64,000 bases of DNA. Origin: Kitasatospora cineracea. GTDB taxonomy: Bacteria > Actinomycetota > Actinomycetes > Streptomycetales > Streptomycetaceae. The DNA is taken from assembly GCF_003751605.1 (NCBI RefSeq), contig NZ_RJVJ01000002.1:1236001-1300000 (forward strand). The letters are read 5' to 3'. Below the pieces are notes generated by a model. That model had not been told where the DNA came from. It saw nothing but the letters and a program-made list of their open reading frames with translations, and searched no databases. The translations under genes were made by a program, and so were the position numbers. The stretch's first letter is position 1; every line of letters starts with the position of its first letter. Positions 44,232-52,851 of the stretch are shown here, piece after piece.

Positions 44232-44942
44232 TCACTCCTCCTCCGGGCGGCCGAACATCACCTCGGCCGCCCGGCCGGCCCGCCAGGCCAGCAGCGGGGC
44301 GAGCAGCAGCAGCGCCACCCACAGCGCGTACAGCACCGCCATGCCCGGGGTGTAGCCCGAGGAGTGGGTCAGGCCCAGGACCAGCACGAACGTCCCGGCC
44401 AGGCCGATCAGCGCGGCGGCGCCCACGCACAGCAGCAGCGCCGTCCCGCCGACCAGCAGGGCCGCGCCGCGCAGCAGCAGGCCCGCCAGCGGGGCGCCGA
44501 CGCCCTCCAGCAGGACGCCCGCCGAGTACCCGGCGAGCAGCGCGGCGGCCGCCGTCACCGCGTACGACGAGGGCCGCGACCAGTCCTGGTAGCCGAGCAG
44601 GTGCCGGGCCGCGAACGACCAGTCGAAGCGGGCGCCGTCGGCGATCCGCGGGCGGCCCTCGAGCGGGGTGTAGGTGACCATCGCCAACTGGCCCAGCGCG
44701 TAGGCGGTGGCGACGAACCCGGCACCCGCCAGCACGAAGCCGAGCGCGGCCCGCTGCCGCTCGCCGGTGCGCTCCCGCAGCAGCGCGCCGCCCGCGGCGA
44801 CCGCGGCGGAGGTCCGGCGGGCCAGCGCGACCCAGCTCGCCGCCGCGCCGGCGGCCGCCCACAGCGCCAGCAGCACCGCCGGGACGCCGATCGCGGCGGC
44901 CAGCCGGGTCAGCAGGTCCTCCGGGGTGGGGACGGGTGTCAT
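44232..44942 (-). CDS. Hypothetical multi-pass membrane protein
   Basis: 236-residue membrane protein with about five hydrophobic segments (for example VPAVLLALWAAAGAAASWVA and VALLLLAPLLAWRAG). A polar extracellular or cytoplasmic loop near residues 95-130 (FDWSFAARHLLGYQDWSRPS) separates the first two from the rest. No family recognised. The ATG at 44942 lacks a Shine-Dalgarno. It converges on the GH15 gene (7-base gap) and lies downstream of the glycosyltransferase gene on the same strand. Confidence 0.75.
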   Translation of the reverse strand: MTPVPTPEDLLTRLAAAIGVPAVLLALWAAAGAAASWVALARRTSAAVAAGGALLRERTGERQRAALGFVLAGAGFVATAYALGQLAMVTYTPLEGRPRIADGARFDWSFAARHLLGYQDWSRPSSYAVTAAAALLAGYSAGVLLEGVGAPLAGLLLRGAALLVGGTALLLCVGAAALIGLAGTFVLVLGLTHSSGYTPGMAVLYALWVALLLLAPLLAWRAGRAAEVMFGRPEEE

Positions 44943-45000
44943 GGCCGGAGGGTAGGACGGTCCGGCCGCCCCGTCCACGGGCCGGACGCCCGAAAGCGCG

Positions 45001-46161
45001 TCAGTTCTGACGCTGCGCCAGTTCGTCGTAGATGGACAGCACCTGGGCGACGGTGGCCGCCTCGTCCGGCCAGGTGGCGGCCTGCGCCCGGCCGGCGGCG
45101 GCGAGTTCGGCCCGGCGGTCCGGGTCGGCGAGCAGCTCGCGGACGGCGCCGCCCAGCGCCCGCGGGTCGGCGAAGGGCACCAGCACGGCGGCATCGCCCA
45201 CCAGTTCGGGCACCCCGCCCACCGCGGTGGCGACCACCGGGACGCCGGCCCGCATCGCCTCCTGGGCGACCAGCGAGCGGGCCTCCCAGCGGGAGGAGAG
45301 CACCACCAGGTCGGCGGCGGCCAGCAGGTCGGGGATGTCGGTGCGGTAGCCGAGCAGCTCGACGGGCAGCTGCTCGGCGGCGACCCGCTCGCGCAGGCCC
45401 TGCCGCTCGGGGCCGTCCCCGGCCAGCAGGACGCGCGGGGCCGGGCCGCCGGGCGCGGCGAAGTGCCCGACGGCGTCGAGCAGCAGCGCGAAGCACTTCT
45501 GCGGGACGAGCCGGCCGATCGCCAGCACCACCGGGCGGCCGTCGTCGCCGCCGGGCAGCGCCTTGCGGGCGGTGTCCCGGTCGAGGGTCCCGGGCGGCAT
45601 CGGCGGGGCGGCGACCGGGCCCAGCCGGGCGTCGGTGGCGCCGAGTTCGCGGGCCCGGGCGACCAGGTCGGAGGAGGCGCCGAGGACCAGGTCGGCGGCC
45701 CGCACCACCCGGCGCTCCATCAGGCGCTGCAGGCGGCGGTCGAGCCCGGTGGTGAGCAGCGCGTGGTGCGAGGTGACCACCAGCGGGGTCTCCGGGCGGA
45801 TGCCGGGGAAGCGCCCGGCGGTGCGCAGCGCCAGGTCGGACAGCAGGCCGGCCCGCAGGCCGTGGGCGTGCACGATGTCGGCGCCGGTGAAGGCGCGGCG
45901 CAGCTCGCCGATCGCGGTGGCGTCGCTGCGGGCGCCGGAGGTCGGGGTGATGTCGACGGTGTGCAGCCGGGCGCCGGCCGCCGAGAACCCGAACAGCCGG
46001 TCGGTGCCCTCGGGCGCGCAGACCGTGACGGTGACGCCGTGCGCGACCAGTCCCCGGGTGAGGGAGCGCACGTGGGCGCCGATGCCGCCGGTCGCGGCGG
46101 CGAGGACGAGCACCACGTGCAGCTGGGGGGCCGCGGCGGCCCGGGCGGCGGAATGGTCCAC
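45001..46161 (-). CDS. Glycosyltransferase family 4 protein
   Basis: 386-residue GT-B glycosyltransferase. The N-terminal domain has the loop TGGIGAHVRSLTRGLVAHG; HAHGLRAGLLSDLALRT follows. The C-terminal nucleotide-sugar domain has LAIGRLVPQKCFALLLDAVG and the E-x7-E motif SSRWEARSLVAQEAMRAGVP. It transfers a sugar from a nucleotide donor to an unknown acceptor. GTG 46161 is chosen because GGAG lies ten bases upstream; further in-frame GTG codons extend to 46242. It follows recN on the same strand, a common position in the lineage. Confidence 0.9.
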   Translation of the reverse strand: MDHSAARAAAAPQLHVVLVLAAATGGIGAHVRSLTRGLVAHGVTVTVCAPEGTDRLFGFSAAGARLHTVDITPTSGARSDATAIGELRRAFTGADIVHAHGLRAGLLSDLALRTAGRFPGIRPETPLVVTSHHALLTTGLDRRLQRLMERRVVRAADLVLGASSDLVARARELGATDARLGPVAAPPMPPGTLDRDTARKALPGGDDGRPVVLAIGRLVPQKCFALLLDAVGHFAAPGGPAPRVLLAGDGPERQGLRERVAAEQLPVELLGYRTDIPDLLAAADLVVLSSRWEARSLVAQEAMRAGVPVVATAVGGVPELVGDAAVLVPFADPRALGGAVRELLADPDRRAELAAAGRAQAATWPDEAATVAQVLSIYDELAQRQN

Positions 46162-46285
46162 GTCTGTCTCGCTCCGACTCGTTGTCAGCTGGTGTCCGTC
46201 CGCCACGATGCCAGGTCGGTCCACCTCTTGGACAGTCGGCACCGCTGCGGGCGCGTCGCCCGCAGCGGTGCGGCCGCGGCCGGGG

Positions 46286-48031
46286 TCAGCGGGCGCGGGC
46301 GGTGCGGGCGGCCTCCAGCAGCTCCTCGGCGTGCGCCCGGCCCAGCTCGGAGTCCTCCAACCCGGCGAGCATCCGGGACAGTTCGCGCACCCGCTCCTCG
46401 TCGCTGAGGGTCTTCACGCCGCTGCGGGTGACGATGCCGTCGTTGGTCTTCTCCACCACCAGGTGCCGGTCGGCGAACGCGGCGACCTGCGGGAGGTGGG
46501 TGACCACCACGACCTGCGCGCTGCGTGCGAGTTTGGCCAGCCGGCGGCCGATCTCGACCGCCGCCTTGCCGCCGACGCCCGCGTCGACCTCGTCGAACAG
46601 GTAGGTCGGGACGGGGTCGGCGCCCGCGAACACCACCTCGACGGCCAGCATCACCCGCGACAGCTCGCCCCCGGAGGCGCCCTTGGCGATCGGGCGGGGC
46701 TGCGCACCGGGGTGCGGGGCCAGCAGCACCTCGACCTCGTCGACGCCGTGCGGGCCGTAGGCGACGCTGCGGCCCTCCAGCTCGATGCCGGCCAGGTCGT
46801 CGAGCTGGCTGATCGCGAACGTCACCCGGGCGTGCGGCATGGCGAGTTCGGCGAGCTCGTCGGAGACCGCGGCGGCGAACTTGTCGGCGGCGGCGTGCCG
46901 GGCCTGCGAGACCTCGGCCGCCAGGTCGGCCAGCCGGGCGCGCAACTCGGTCTCCCGCGCGCCGAGTTCGTCGATCCGCTCGTCGTCGCCGTCGAGCTCC
47001 AGCAGCCGCACCGAGCCGGTCTCGGCCCAGCCGAGCACCTCGGCGAGGGTGCCCTCGGTGCCCGCGTACTTGCGCACCAGGTGGGCCAGCACGGCCCGGC
47101 GGTCCTCGACGGCGGCCAGCCGGACCGGGTCGGCGTCCAGGTCGTCGGCGTACCCGGCGAGGTCGCCGGCCACGTCGGCCAGCAGGTAGCCGCACTCGCC
47201 GAGCCGGTCGGCGAGGGCCGCCAGGCGCTCGTCGTGGTGGCGCACCGCGTCGACGGCGCGGCGGGCCTGCGCGAGCAGGGTGCCCGCGTCCACGGCCTCC
47301 GGGTCGGCCGGGTCGCCCGCCAGGGCGGCGTGCGCCAGCGTCGCCGCGGAGGACAGCGCGTCGGCGTGGCCGAGCCGCTCGGCCTCCACGGCCAGCTCGG
47401 CGTCCTCCCCGGCGACCGGCTCGGCGGCGGCGACCTCCTCCAGGCCGAAGCGCAGCAGGTCGGCCTCCTGGGCGCGCTCGCGGGCCCGGGTGGTCAGCTC
47501 CTCCAGCGTCGCGGAGACCTCGCGCAGCTCCCGGTACACCTCCCGGTAGCGGGCCAGCGGCTCGGCGACGGCCTCGCCCGCGTACCGGTCCAGCGCGCCG
47601 CGCTGCCGGGACGGGCGCAGCAGCCGCTGCTGGTCGGTCTGGCCGTGCACGGCGATCAGGTCCTCGCCGAGCTCGGCGAGCAGCCCGACCGGCACCGAGC
47701 GGCCGCCGACGTGCGCCCGCGAGCGGCCCTCGGCGGAGACGGTGCGGCTGACCAGCAGCTCGCCGTCGTCCAGCTCGGCGCCCGCCTCCAGCGCGCGGGC
47801 CACCACCGGCGAGGCCGGGTCGAGGGTCAACCGCCCCTCCACCACGGCCCGTTCGGAGCCGTTGCGCACCAGCGCCGGGTCGGCCCGGCCGCCGAGCAGC
47901 AGACCGAGGCTGGTCACCACCATGGTCTTGCCCGCGCCGGTCTCGCCCGTGACGGCGGTGAAGCCGGGGGCGAGCTCGACCACCGCATCGTCGATGACAC
48001 CCAGATCCCGTATCCGCATCTCGTCCAACAC
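46286..48031 (-). CDS. recN: DNA repair protein RecN
   Basis: 581-residue SMC-like ATPase acting early in double-strand break repair. Walker A GETGAGKTMVVTSLGLLLGG is near residue 33. Two coiled-coil arms surround a central region, and the C-terminal half carries the signature GASGGELSRVMLAVEVV with Walker B YLFDEVDAGVGGKAA. Two starts are reasonable (GTG 48031 and GTG 48055); 48031 gives the usual N-terminus. It is normally next to nadK, from which it is here separated by three genes. Confidence 0.95.
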   Translation of the reverse strand: MLDEMRIRDLGVIDDAVVELAPGFTAVTGETGAGKTMVVTSLGLLLGGRADPALVRNGSERAVVEGRLTLDPASPVVARALEAGAELDDGELLVSRTVSAEGRSRAHVGGRSVPVGLLAELGEDLIAVHGQTDQQRLLRPSRQRGALDRYAGEAVAEPLARYREVYRELREVSATLEELTTRARERAQEADLLRFGLEEVAAAEPVAGEDAELAVEAERLGHADALSSAATLAHAALAGDPADPEAVDAGTLLAQARRAVDAVRHHDERLAALADRLGECGYLLADVAGDLAGYADDLDADPVRLAAVEDRRAVLAHLVRKYAGTEGTLAEVLGWAETGSVRLLELDGDDERIDELGARETELRARLADLAAEVSQARHAAADKFAAAVSDELAELAMPHARVTFAISQLDDLAGIELEGRSVAYGPHGVDEVEVLLAPHPGAQPRPIAKGASGGELSRVMLAVEVVFAGADPVPTYLFDEVDAGVGGKAAVEIGRRLAKLARSAQVVVVTHLPQVAAFADRHLVVEKTNDGIVTRSGVKTLSDEERVRELSRMLAGLEDSELGRAHAEELLEAARTARAR

Positions 48032-48136
48032 GGAGACGACCTTACGAGGTTCCACCGTCGCTTTGCGACGACCGCCCCCCGTTTCACACCTGAGTGGCGG
48101 CCCCGGCCCGGTCGCCCGCGCCGGATCGGCGGCCGG

Positions 48137-49237
48137 TCAGAACCTGCGGAGGAAGGAGCCGAGCGACTTCACCGCGGCGTCGGCCAGGTCGGCGACCGCC
48201 CGGCCGAGCTGGTCCAGCTCCTCGGAGAGGGGGCCCGGCTCCGGCCGGTCCCCGGCCGCTGCCCCGGCCTCGACCGGCTCGCCCCGGTAGCCGACCGGCC
48301 CCTCGTTGACGCGCTGGGACCACCCGAGGAAGGAGCTGCCGTCCCCGGTCAGCCCGATGGACGCCGAGCAGGCCCGCTGGTCGGTCCAGGCGATGCGGTC
48401 GAAGGGGGTCTCCTCGCCCACGGCGAGGTGGATCGTGAGCGGGCCGCCCCGGTGCCAGCGGCCGCCCCAGCCGCTCTCGGTGGAGAAGGTGCGGGTGGCG
48501 GCCGGGTCGCAGTCGCCGGGGAAGGCCCGGCGGTCGGTCAGGGTGCCGCGCAGCTCGTACCACCGGCCGTCGGCGTCGCGGGTGTGGCCGTAGAAGGTGG
48601 TCAGCTCCAGGGCGAACTCGACGGACGCCTCCGCGCCGGACCGCACCCGCCAGTCGATCCGGGCCGGCATCGCGCCCTCGCCGGAGTCGAGGTGCAGCCG
48701 CCAGGGCGCGGTGGGCTCCCACTCCTGCGCGCCCGGTGCCCGGCGGTCCGTCCGGTAGGTCAGCAGCGACCGGCCCGCGGAGTCGGCGAGCCAGGCGCGC
48801 TCGGCCCCGTCGCGGTCCCAGACGGGCTCGGCCAGCACCCGGTACAGCCACAGGTGCGAACGCGCGTCGGCAGAGGTGCGGAGCGTCAGGCTGTTGGTCT
48901 CCCCCGGGACGAGCAGCTCGGCGGGGACGGCGAGGACGACCTGCTGCGGGATGTCCCCGCCGCCGGGTATCCGGTAGTCCCCGACGATCGCCTTGGAGTT
49001 GACGGCCACGTCGAGCGGCGCGAAACCGGGCCGGGCCCCCAGCTTGGAGACGAGGGCGCGGACCTTCACCGTGAGCTCGTCCGTCACGCCCTCCGGCGAG
49101 ACCTCGAACTCGACGGTGACCGTGGCCCCGGCGTCGAGCGCGAGGTGGTCGCGGGCGAAGCCGGCCCGTTCGGTGCCGACCACGGCGTTGCCGGTCCGGG
49201 GGACGGCGGTGGAGAAGTCGACGAACACGGGCTGCAC
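48137..49237 (-). CDS. Conserved hypothetical protein
   Basis: 366-residue soluble protein with no recognised family. The first 150 residues look like a beta-sandwich (VTVEFEVSPEGVTDELTVKV, later NSLTLRTSADARSHLWLYRV). The second part is again beta-rich, with many aromatics (FSTESGWGGRWHRGGPLTIH) and two Cys. The last 55 residues are low-complexity and helical. No signal peptide. The start is a GTG at 49237 with AAGGAGC upstream. It lies on the same strand as recN but after a gap, inside the block that separates recN from nadK. Function unknown. Confidence 0.78.
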   Translation of the reverse strand: MQPVFVDFSTAVPRTGNAVVGTERAGFARDHLALDAGATVTVEFEVSPEGVTDELTVKVRALVSKLGARPGFAPLDVAVNSKAIVGDYRIPGGGDIPQQVVLAVPAELLVPGETNSLTLRTSADARSHLWLYRVLAEPVWDRDGAERAWLADSAGRSLLTYRTDRRAPGAQEWEPTAPWRLHLDSGEGAMPARIDWRVRSGAEASVEFALELTTFYGHTRDADGRWYELRGTLTDRRAFPGDCDPAATRTFSTESGWGGRWHRGGPLTIHLAVGEETPFDRIAWTDQRACSASIGLTGDGSSFLGWSQRVNEGPVGYRGEPVEAGAAAGDRPEPGPLSEELDQLGRAVADLADAAVKSLGSFLRRF

Positions 49238-49502
49238 TTGGGCTCCTTGGAACGACCACTGGGCACGGGTGACTCGGCTCCGGATGATGCCACGGCCCGG
49301 TGACGCCCGGCCCCCGGCAGCCGCGGGGGAACAGCCGGGGCCCGGGGGCTGGCGGGGCCGCGCTGCCGGCGGCCGGATCCCGTCGGAGGTCGGGGCTGCT
49401 GCGTGTCTTCGGCGGAACCACGAGCAGGTGCGCGCGACGGCGGTGAACCGCCGGCAGAACCGTGCTCGCCGTTCCCCGAACCCCTGGCGGGGCTCTCGCC
49501 GT

Positions 49503-50132
49503 TCAGGCCGGCACGGTCAGCCGCGGCAGGAGGAACTGCACCAGCGGGCCGATCGCCAGGGCGTACGCGACCGTGCCGGGGCCGAAGGTGCCGCCGAGGG
49601 CGATGCCGGCGGTCAGGACGGTCAGCTCGATGCAGGTGCGGATCAGCCGCACGGAGCGGCCGGTGCGCCGGTGCAGGCCGGTCATCAGGCCGTCGCGGGG
49701 GCCGGGGCCGAGGCGGGCGCCGATGTAGAGGCCGGTGGCGAGGGCGTTGAGGAGGATGCCGACGGCGAGCAGCGGGATCCGGACGGCGAGGGCGTGCGGG
49801 TGCGGGACGAGGGAGAGGGTGGCGTCCATCGCCACGCCGAGGACGGCCACGTTGCCGACCGTGCCGATGCCGGGCCGCTGGCGCAGCGGGATCCACAGCA
49901 GCAGCACCAGCGCGCCGACCAGCGTCACCCAGGTGCCGACGCTGAGGGGGGCGTGCCGGGCCAGCCCCTGGTGGAAGACGTCCCACGGGTTGCCGCCGAG
50001 CGAGGAGCGCAGCACCAGGCCCATCGAGACGCCGTACAGCACCAGGCCGACGGCCAGCTGGACGAGACGGCGGGGCAGGCGGCGGGACGGACCGGTGCGG
50101 GACGGGGACAGGGGCAGGGAGACGACCGCCAT
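49503..50132 (-). CDS. YczE/YyaS/YitT-family membrane protein
   Basis: 209-residue membrane protein with five predicted spans. The N-terminal signature LVLYGVSMGLVLRSSLGGNP followed by WDVFHQGLA is typical of the YczE group, and the later GARLGPGPRDGLMTGLHRRT is the second family motif. In Bacillus YczE supports surfactin synthesis, but in actinobacteria its role is unknown. It is divergent from a MocR-type regulator, a pairing seen repeatedly, so it is probably the regulator's target. The ATG at 50132 has AGAGG upstream. Confidence 0.9.
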   Translation of the reverse strand: MAVVSLPLSPSRTGPSRRLPRRLVQLAVGLVLYGVSMGLVLRSSLGGNPWDVFHQGLARHAPLSVGTWVTLVGALVLLLWIPLRQRPGIGTVGNVAVLGVAMDATLSLVPHPHALAVRIPLLAVGILLNALATGLYIGARLGPGPRDGLMTGLHRRTGRSVRLIRTCIELTVLTAGIALGGTFGPGTVAYALAIGPLVQFLLPRLTVPA

Positions 50133-50193
50133 CGGGTGGACCTCTTCTCGGTGCGGTGCTTGCCGTTCTTCGGCACTGCACGCCACTATGGGG

Positions 50194-50238
50194 AGTCCAA
50201 AACCGGACCCGACAGGGCCAATCCGAACCGATTGGACT
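50194..50238. promoter_or_regulatory. MocR/YczE divergent operator region
   Basis: AGTCCAA (50194-50200) and TTGGACT (50232-50238) form an inverted pair. Within them lies CCAATC-CGAACC-GATTGG (50218-50235). All are AT-richer than the surroundings and sit in the 114-base gap between the two divergent genes, just before the MocR start. MocR regulators usually bind such spaced half-sites. Confidence 0.7.
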
Positions 50239-50246
50239 GATTGCAG

Positions 50247-51719
50247 ATGGCCGAGTGGCACAGCACGCTCACCCCGTACGCCCTCGCCCGCCAGCTGCCC
50301 GCCCCGGACGGCCGCCGCCCCGCCTACCGCGCCCTGGCCGCCCAGGTCTCCCGGCTGGTCGCCGACGGCCGCCTCCCGGTCGGCACCCGGCTGCCCGCCG
50401 AACGCGAGCTCGCCGCCGAACTGCACCTCTCCCGCACCACCGTCGCCGCCGCCTACGAGGCCCTGCGCACCGACGGCTACCTGCGCTCGCGCCGCGGCGC
50501 CGGCTCCTGGACCGCCCTGCCCGAGGGCACCTCGCCGCCCGCCGACGCGCTGCACCCCGTCTCCCCCGAGCAGGGCGCCGTCCTCGACCTGGGCCTGGCC
50601 GCCCCCACCGCCCCGCCGCAGCTCGCCGAGGCCGCCGCGCACGCCGTCGCCCAACTGCCCGCCTACACCGGCGGGCACGGCAACTACCCGACCGGCCTGC
50701 CGGTGCTGCGCGAGGCCGTCGCCCGCCGCTACACCGAACGCGGCCTGCCCACCGGCCCCGAGCAGGTCCTGGTCACCACCGGCGCGATGAGCGCCCTGCA
50801 CCTGGCCCACCAGGCGCTGCTGGCCCGCGGCGACCGGGTCGCCGTCGAAGCCCCCAGCTACGCCAACACGCTGCGCGCCCTGGACCGGGCCGGCGCCCGC
50901 CTGGTGCCCGTCCCGCTGAGCGCCGACGGGGCCGGGCGCACCGGCTGGGACCTCGCCCAGTGGCAGCGGGTGCTGCGCGGCGCCGCACCCCGGCTGGCCT
51001 CCGTCATCCCGGACTTCCAGAACCCCACCGGCGCCCTCGTCGACGAGGACCAGCGCCGCGCCCTGCTCGCCCACGCCCGGGCCGCCGGCACCGCCGTGAT
51101 CGCCGACGAGACCTGCGCCGAACTCGGCTGGGACGTCGCCGACGCCGACCTGCCCCGCCCGCTGGCCGCGCTCGACCGGGACGCCCAGGTGATCACCGTC
51201 GGCTCGGCCGGCAAGATCCTCTGGCCCGGCCTGCGGATCGGCTGGCTGCGCGCCCAGCCCTCCCTGGTCCGCAAGCTCGCCTCCGACCGGGCCCTGTACG
51301 ACCTCGGCACGCCCGTCCTCGACCAGCTGGTCGCGGCCCGGCTGCTGACCGACCACCTGCCCGCCGTCCGGGCCGAACGGCACGCCCAGCTGCGGGCCAC
51401 CGCCGAGGCGTTCGCCCGCGAGCTGCCCCGGCACTTCCCCGCCTGGCGCTTCGCCCTGCCGCCCGGCGGCCTCGCCCTGTGGGCCGCCACCCCCGGTCTG
51501 CCCACCAGCGCGCTGGCCCGGGCGGGCGAGCGCACCGGCGTCCGGATCGCCTCCGGCGCCCGGTTCGGCGTCGACGGCGCGTTCGAGGAGCACCTGCGGC
51601 TGCCGCTCACCCTGCCCGCCGCACACGTCCCCGACGCGCTGCGGCGGATCGCCGAGGCCGCCGCCCTGGCCCGCACCGAACGCCTCGCGGGCACCGACCC
51701 GGCCCCCGCCGCGCTCTGA
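50247..51719 (+). CDS. MocR-type GntR regulator with aminotransferase domain
   Basis: 490-residue fusion. Residues 1-85 are a GntR winged helix (GTRLPAERELAAELHLSRTT and YEALRTDGYLRSRRGAGSW). The rest is a fold-type I aminotransferase with SYANTLRALDRAG, PDFQNPTGALVDEDQRRAL, and the PLP-binding Lys in VGSAGKILWPGLRIGWL. It likely senses PLP or an amine and controls the divergent YczE gene. ATG 50247 is chosen; a TTG two codons upstream is also possible. No ribosome site is seen, so it may be leaderless. Confidence 0.93.
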   Translation: MAEWHSTLTPYALARQLPAPDGRRPAYRALAAQVSRLVADGRLPVGTRLPAERELAAELHLSRTTVAAAYEALRTDGYLRSRRGAGSWTALPEGTSPPADALHPVSPEQGAVLDLGLAAPTAPPQLAEAAAHAVAQLPAYTGGHGNYPTGLPVLREAVARRYTERGLPTGPEQVLVTTGAMSALHLAHQALLARGDRVAVEAPSYANTLRALDRAGARLVPVPLSADGAGRTGWDLAQWQRVLRGAAPRLASVIPDFQNPTGALVDEDQRRALLAHARAAGTAVIADETCAELGWDVADADLPRPLAALDRDAQVITVGSAGKILWPGLRIGWLRAQPSLVRKLASDRALYDLGTPVLDQLVAARLLTDHLPAVRAERHAQLRATAEAFARELPRHFPAWRFALPPGGLALWAATPGLPTSALARAGERTGVRIASGARFGVDGAFEEHLRLPLTLPAAHVPDALRRIAEAAALARTERLAGTDPAPAAL

Positions 51720-51737
51720 CCCGGCCCGCCCGGCCGT

Positions 51738-51805
51738 GACGGGCCGTCACCGCGGCCGGGCCGTCACCGCGGCGCCGCGGCCGGGCCGTCACCGCGGCGC
51801 CGCGG
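51738..51805. repeat. Tandem GC-rich repeats between convergent genes
   Basis: A 25-bp unit (51756-51780) is repeated exactly at 51781-51805, and a partial copy precedes it (51738-51755). Each full unit contains the self-complementary CGCGGCGCCGCG, so the array can form multiple hairpins between the MocR and nadK stops and may act as a terminator. Confidence 0.8.
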
Positions 51806-51860
51806 CCGCGACGGCCCGCCCTGTCGCGATGACGGGCCGTCAACTGCCGCCGCGGGCCGC

Positions 51861-52760
51861 TCAGTGCGCCGAGCGGCCGCGCCAACCCGTCACCGGCAGC
51901 GCGAACTTGGCGACCAGCCGGTCCGTGAACGGCGCCCGGTGCAGCCGGGCCAGCCGCACCGGCGTCTTGCCCCGGCGCACCTCCACCCGCGCCCCGGCCG
52001 GGAGTTCGACCGAGCGGCGGCCGTCGCACCACAGCACCCCGTGCGGGGTCCTCGGCTGCACCTCCACCGCCAGCACCGAGTCCGGCGAGGTCACCAGCGG
52101 CCGTGCGAACAGCGCGTGCGCACTGATCGGCACCATCAGCAGCGCCTCCACCTCCGGCCACACCACCGGCCCGCCGCCGGAGAACGCGTACGCCGTGGAG
52201 CCCGTCGGCGTGGACAGCACCACCCCGTCGCAGCCGAAGTTCGACACCGGGCGGCCGTCCACCTCGGTGACCACCTCCAGCATCCGCTCCCGGGCCGCCT
52301 TCTCCACCGACGCCTCGTTCAGCGCCCAGTCCTCGTGCAGCACGTCACCGTTGGTGCGCACCAGCACGTCGATGGTCATCCGCTCCTCGACCTCGTAGTC
52401 GGCGGCCACCACCCGCTCCACCACCGTGGCCAGGTCGTCGCGCTCCGCCTCGGCGAGGAACCCCACCCGGCCCAGGTTGATCCCGAGCATCGGCAGCCCC
52501 GACTCGCGGGCCAGCTCCGCCCCGCGCAGCAGCGTGCCGTCCCCGCCCGCGACCAGGATCAGCTCGCAGCCGTCGGCCGCGCCGTGCCCGCCGGGCACCA
52601 GCTCCACCCCGTCCGGCAGGTCCAGGCCCACCGCCTCCGACTCCAACAGCCGGATCCGGATCCCCGCCCGCAGCAGGCCGTCCACCAGCCCTTCGACGCT
52701 GCGCAGCGCCGCCTCCCGGCCGGTGTGCGCGATCAGGAAGACCGTACGACGATCGCTCAT
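51861..52760 (-). CDS. nadK: NAD kinase
   Basis: 299-residue enzyme that phosphorylates NAD to NADP. The catalytic GGDGTLLRGAELA is near residue 70, and the NAD-binding GCDGVVLSTPTGSTAYAFSG and RPLVTSPDS segments are intact. ATG 52760 gives the usual start DRRTVFLIAHTGREAA. It follows tlyA on the same strand by 91 bases. Confidence 0.96.
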   Translation of the reverse strand: MSDRRTVFLIAHTGREAALRSVEGLVDGLLRAGIRIRLLESEAVGLDLPDGVELVPGGHGAADGCELILVAGGDGTLLRGAELARESGLPMLGINLGRVGFLAEAERDDLATVVERVVAADYEVEERMTIDVLVRTNGDVLHEDWALNEASVEKAARERMLEVVTEVDGRPVSNFGCDGVVLSTPTGSTAYAFSGGGPVVWPEVEALLMVPISAHALFARPLVTSPDSVLAVEVQPRTPHGVLWCDGRRSVELPAGARVEVRRGKTPVRLARLHRAPFTDRLVAKFALPVTGWRGRSAH

Positions 52761-52851
52761 TCCCCGCTGCCCTCTCCCTACGCCCGCCGGGCCGTTGCGG
52801 CCCGGCCACGACCTGCCAGTCTGCGCAACGCCCGGACGCCTGCCAAGTACC

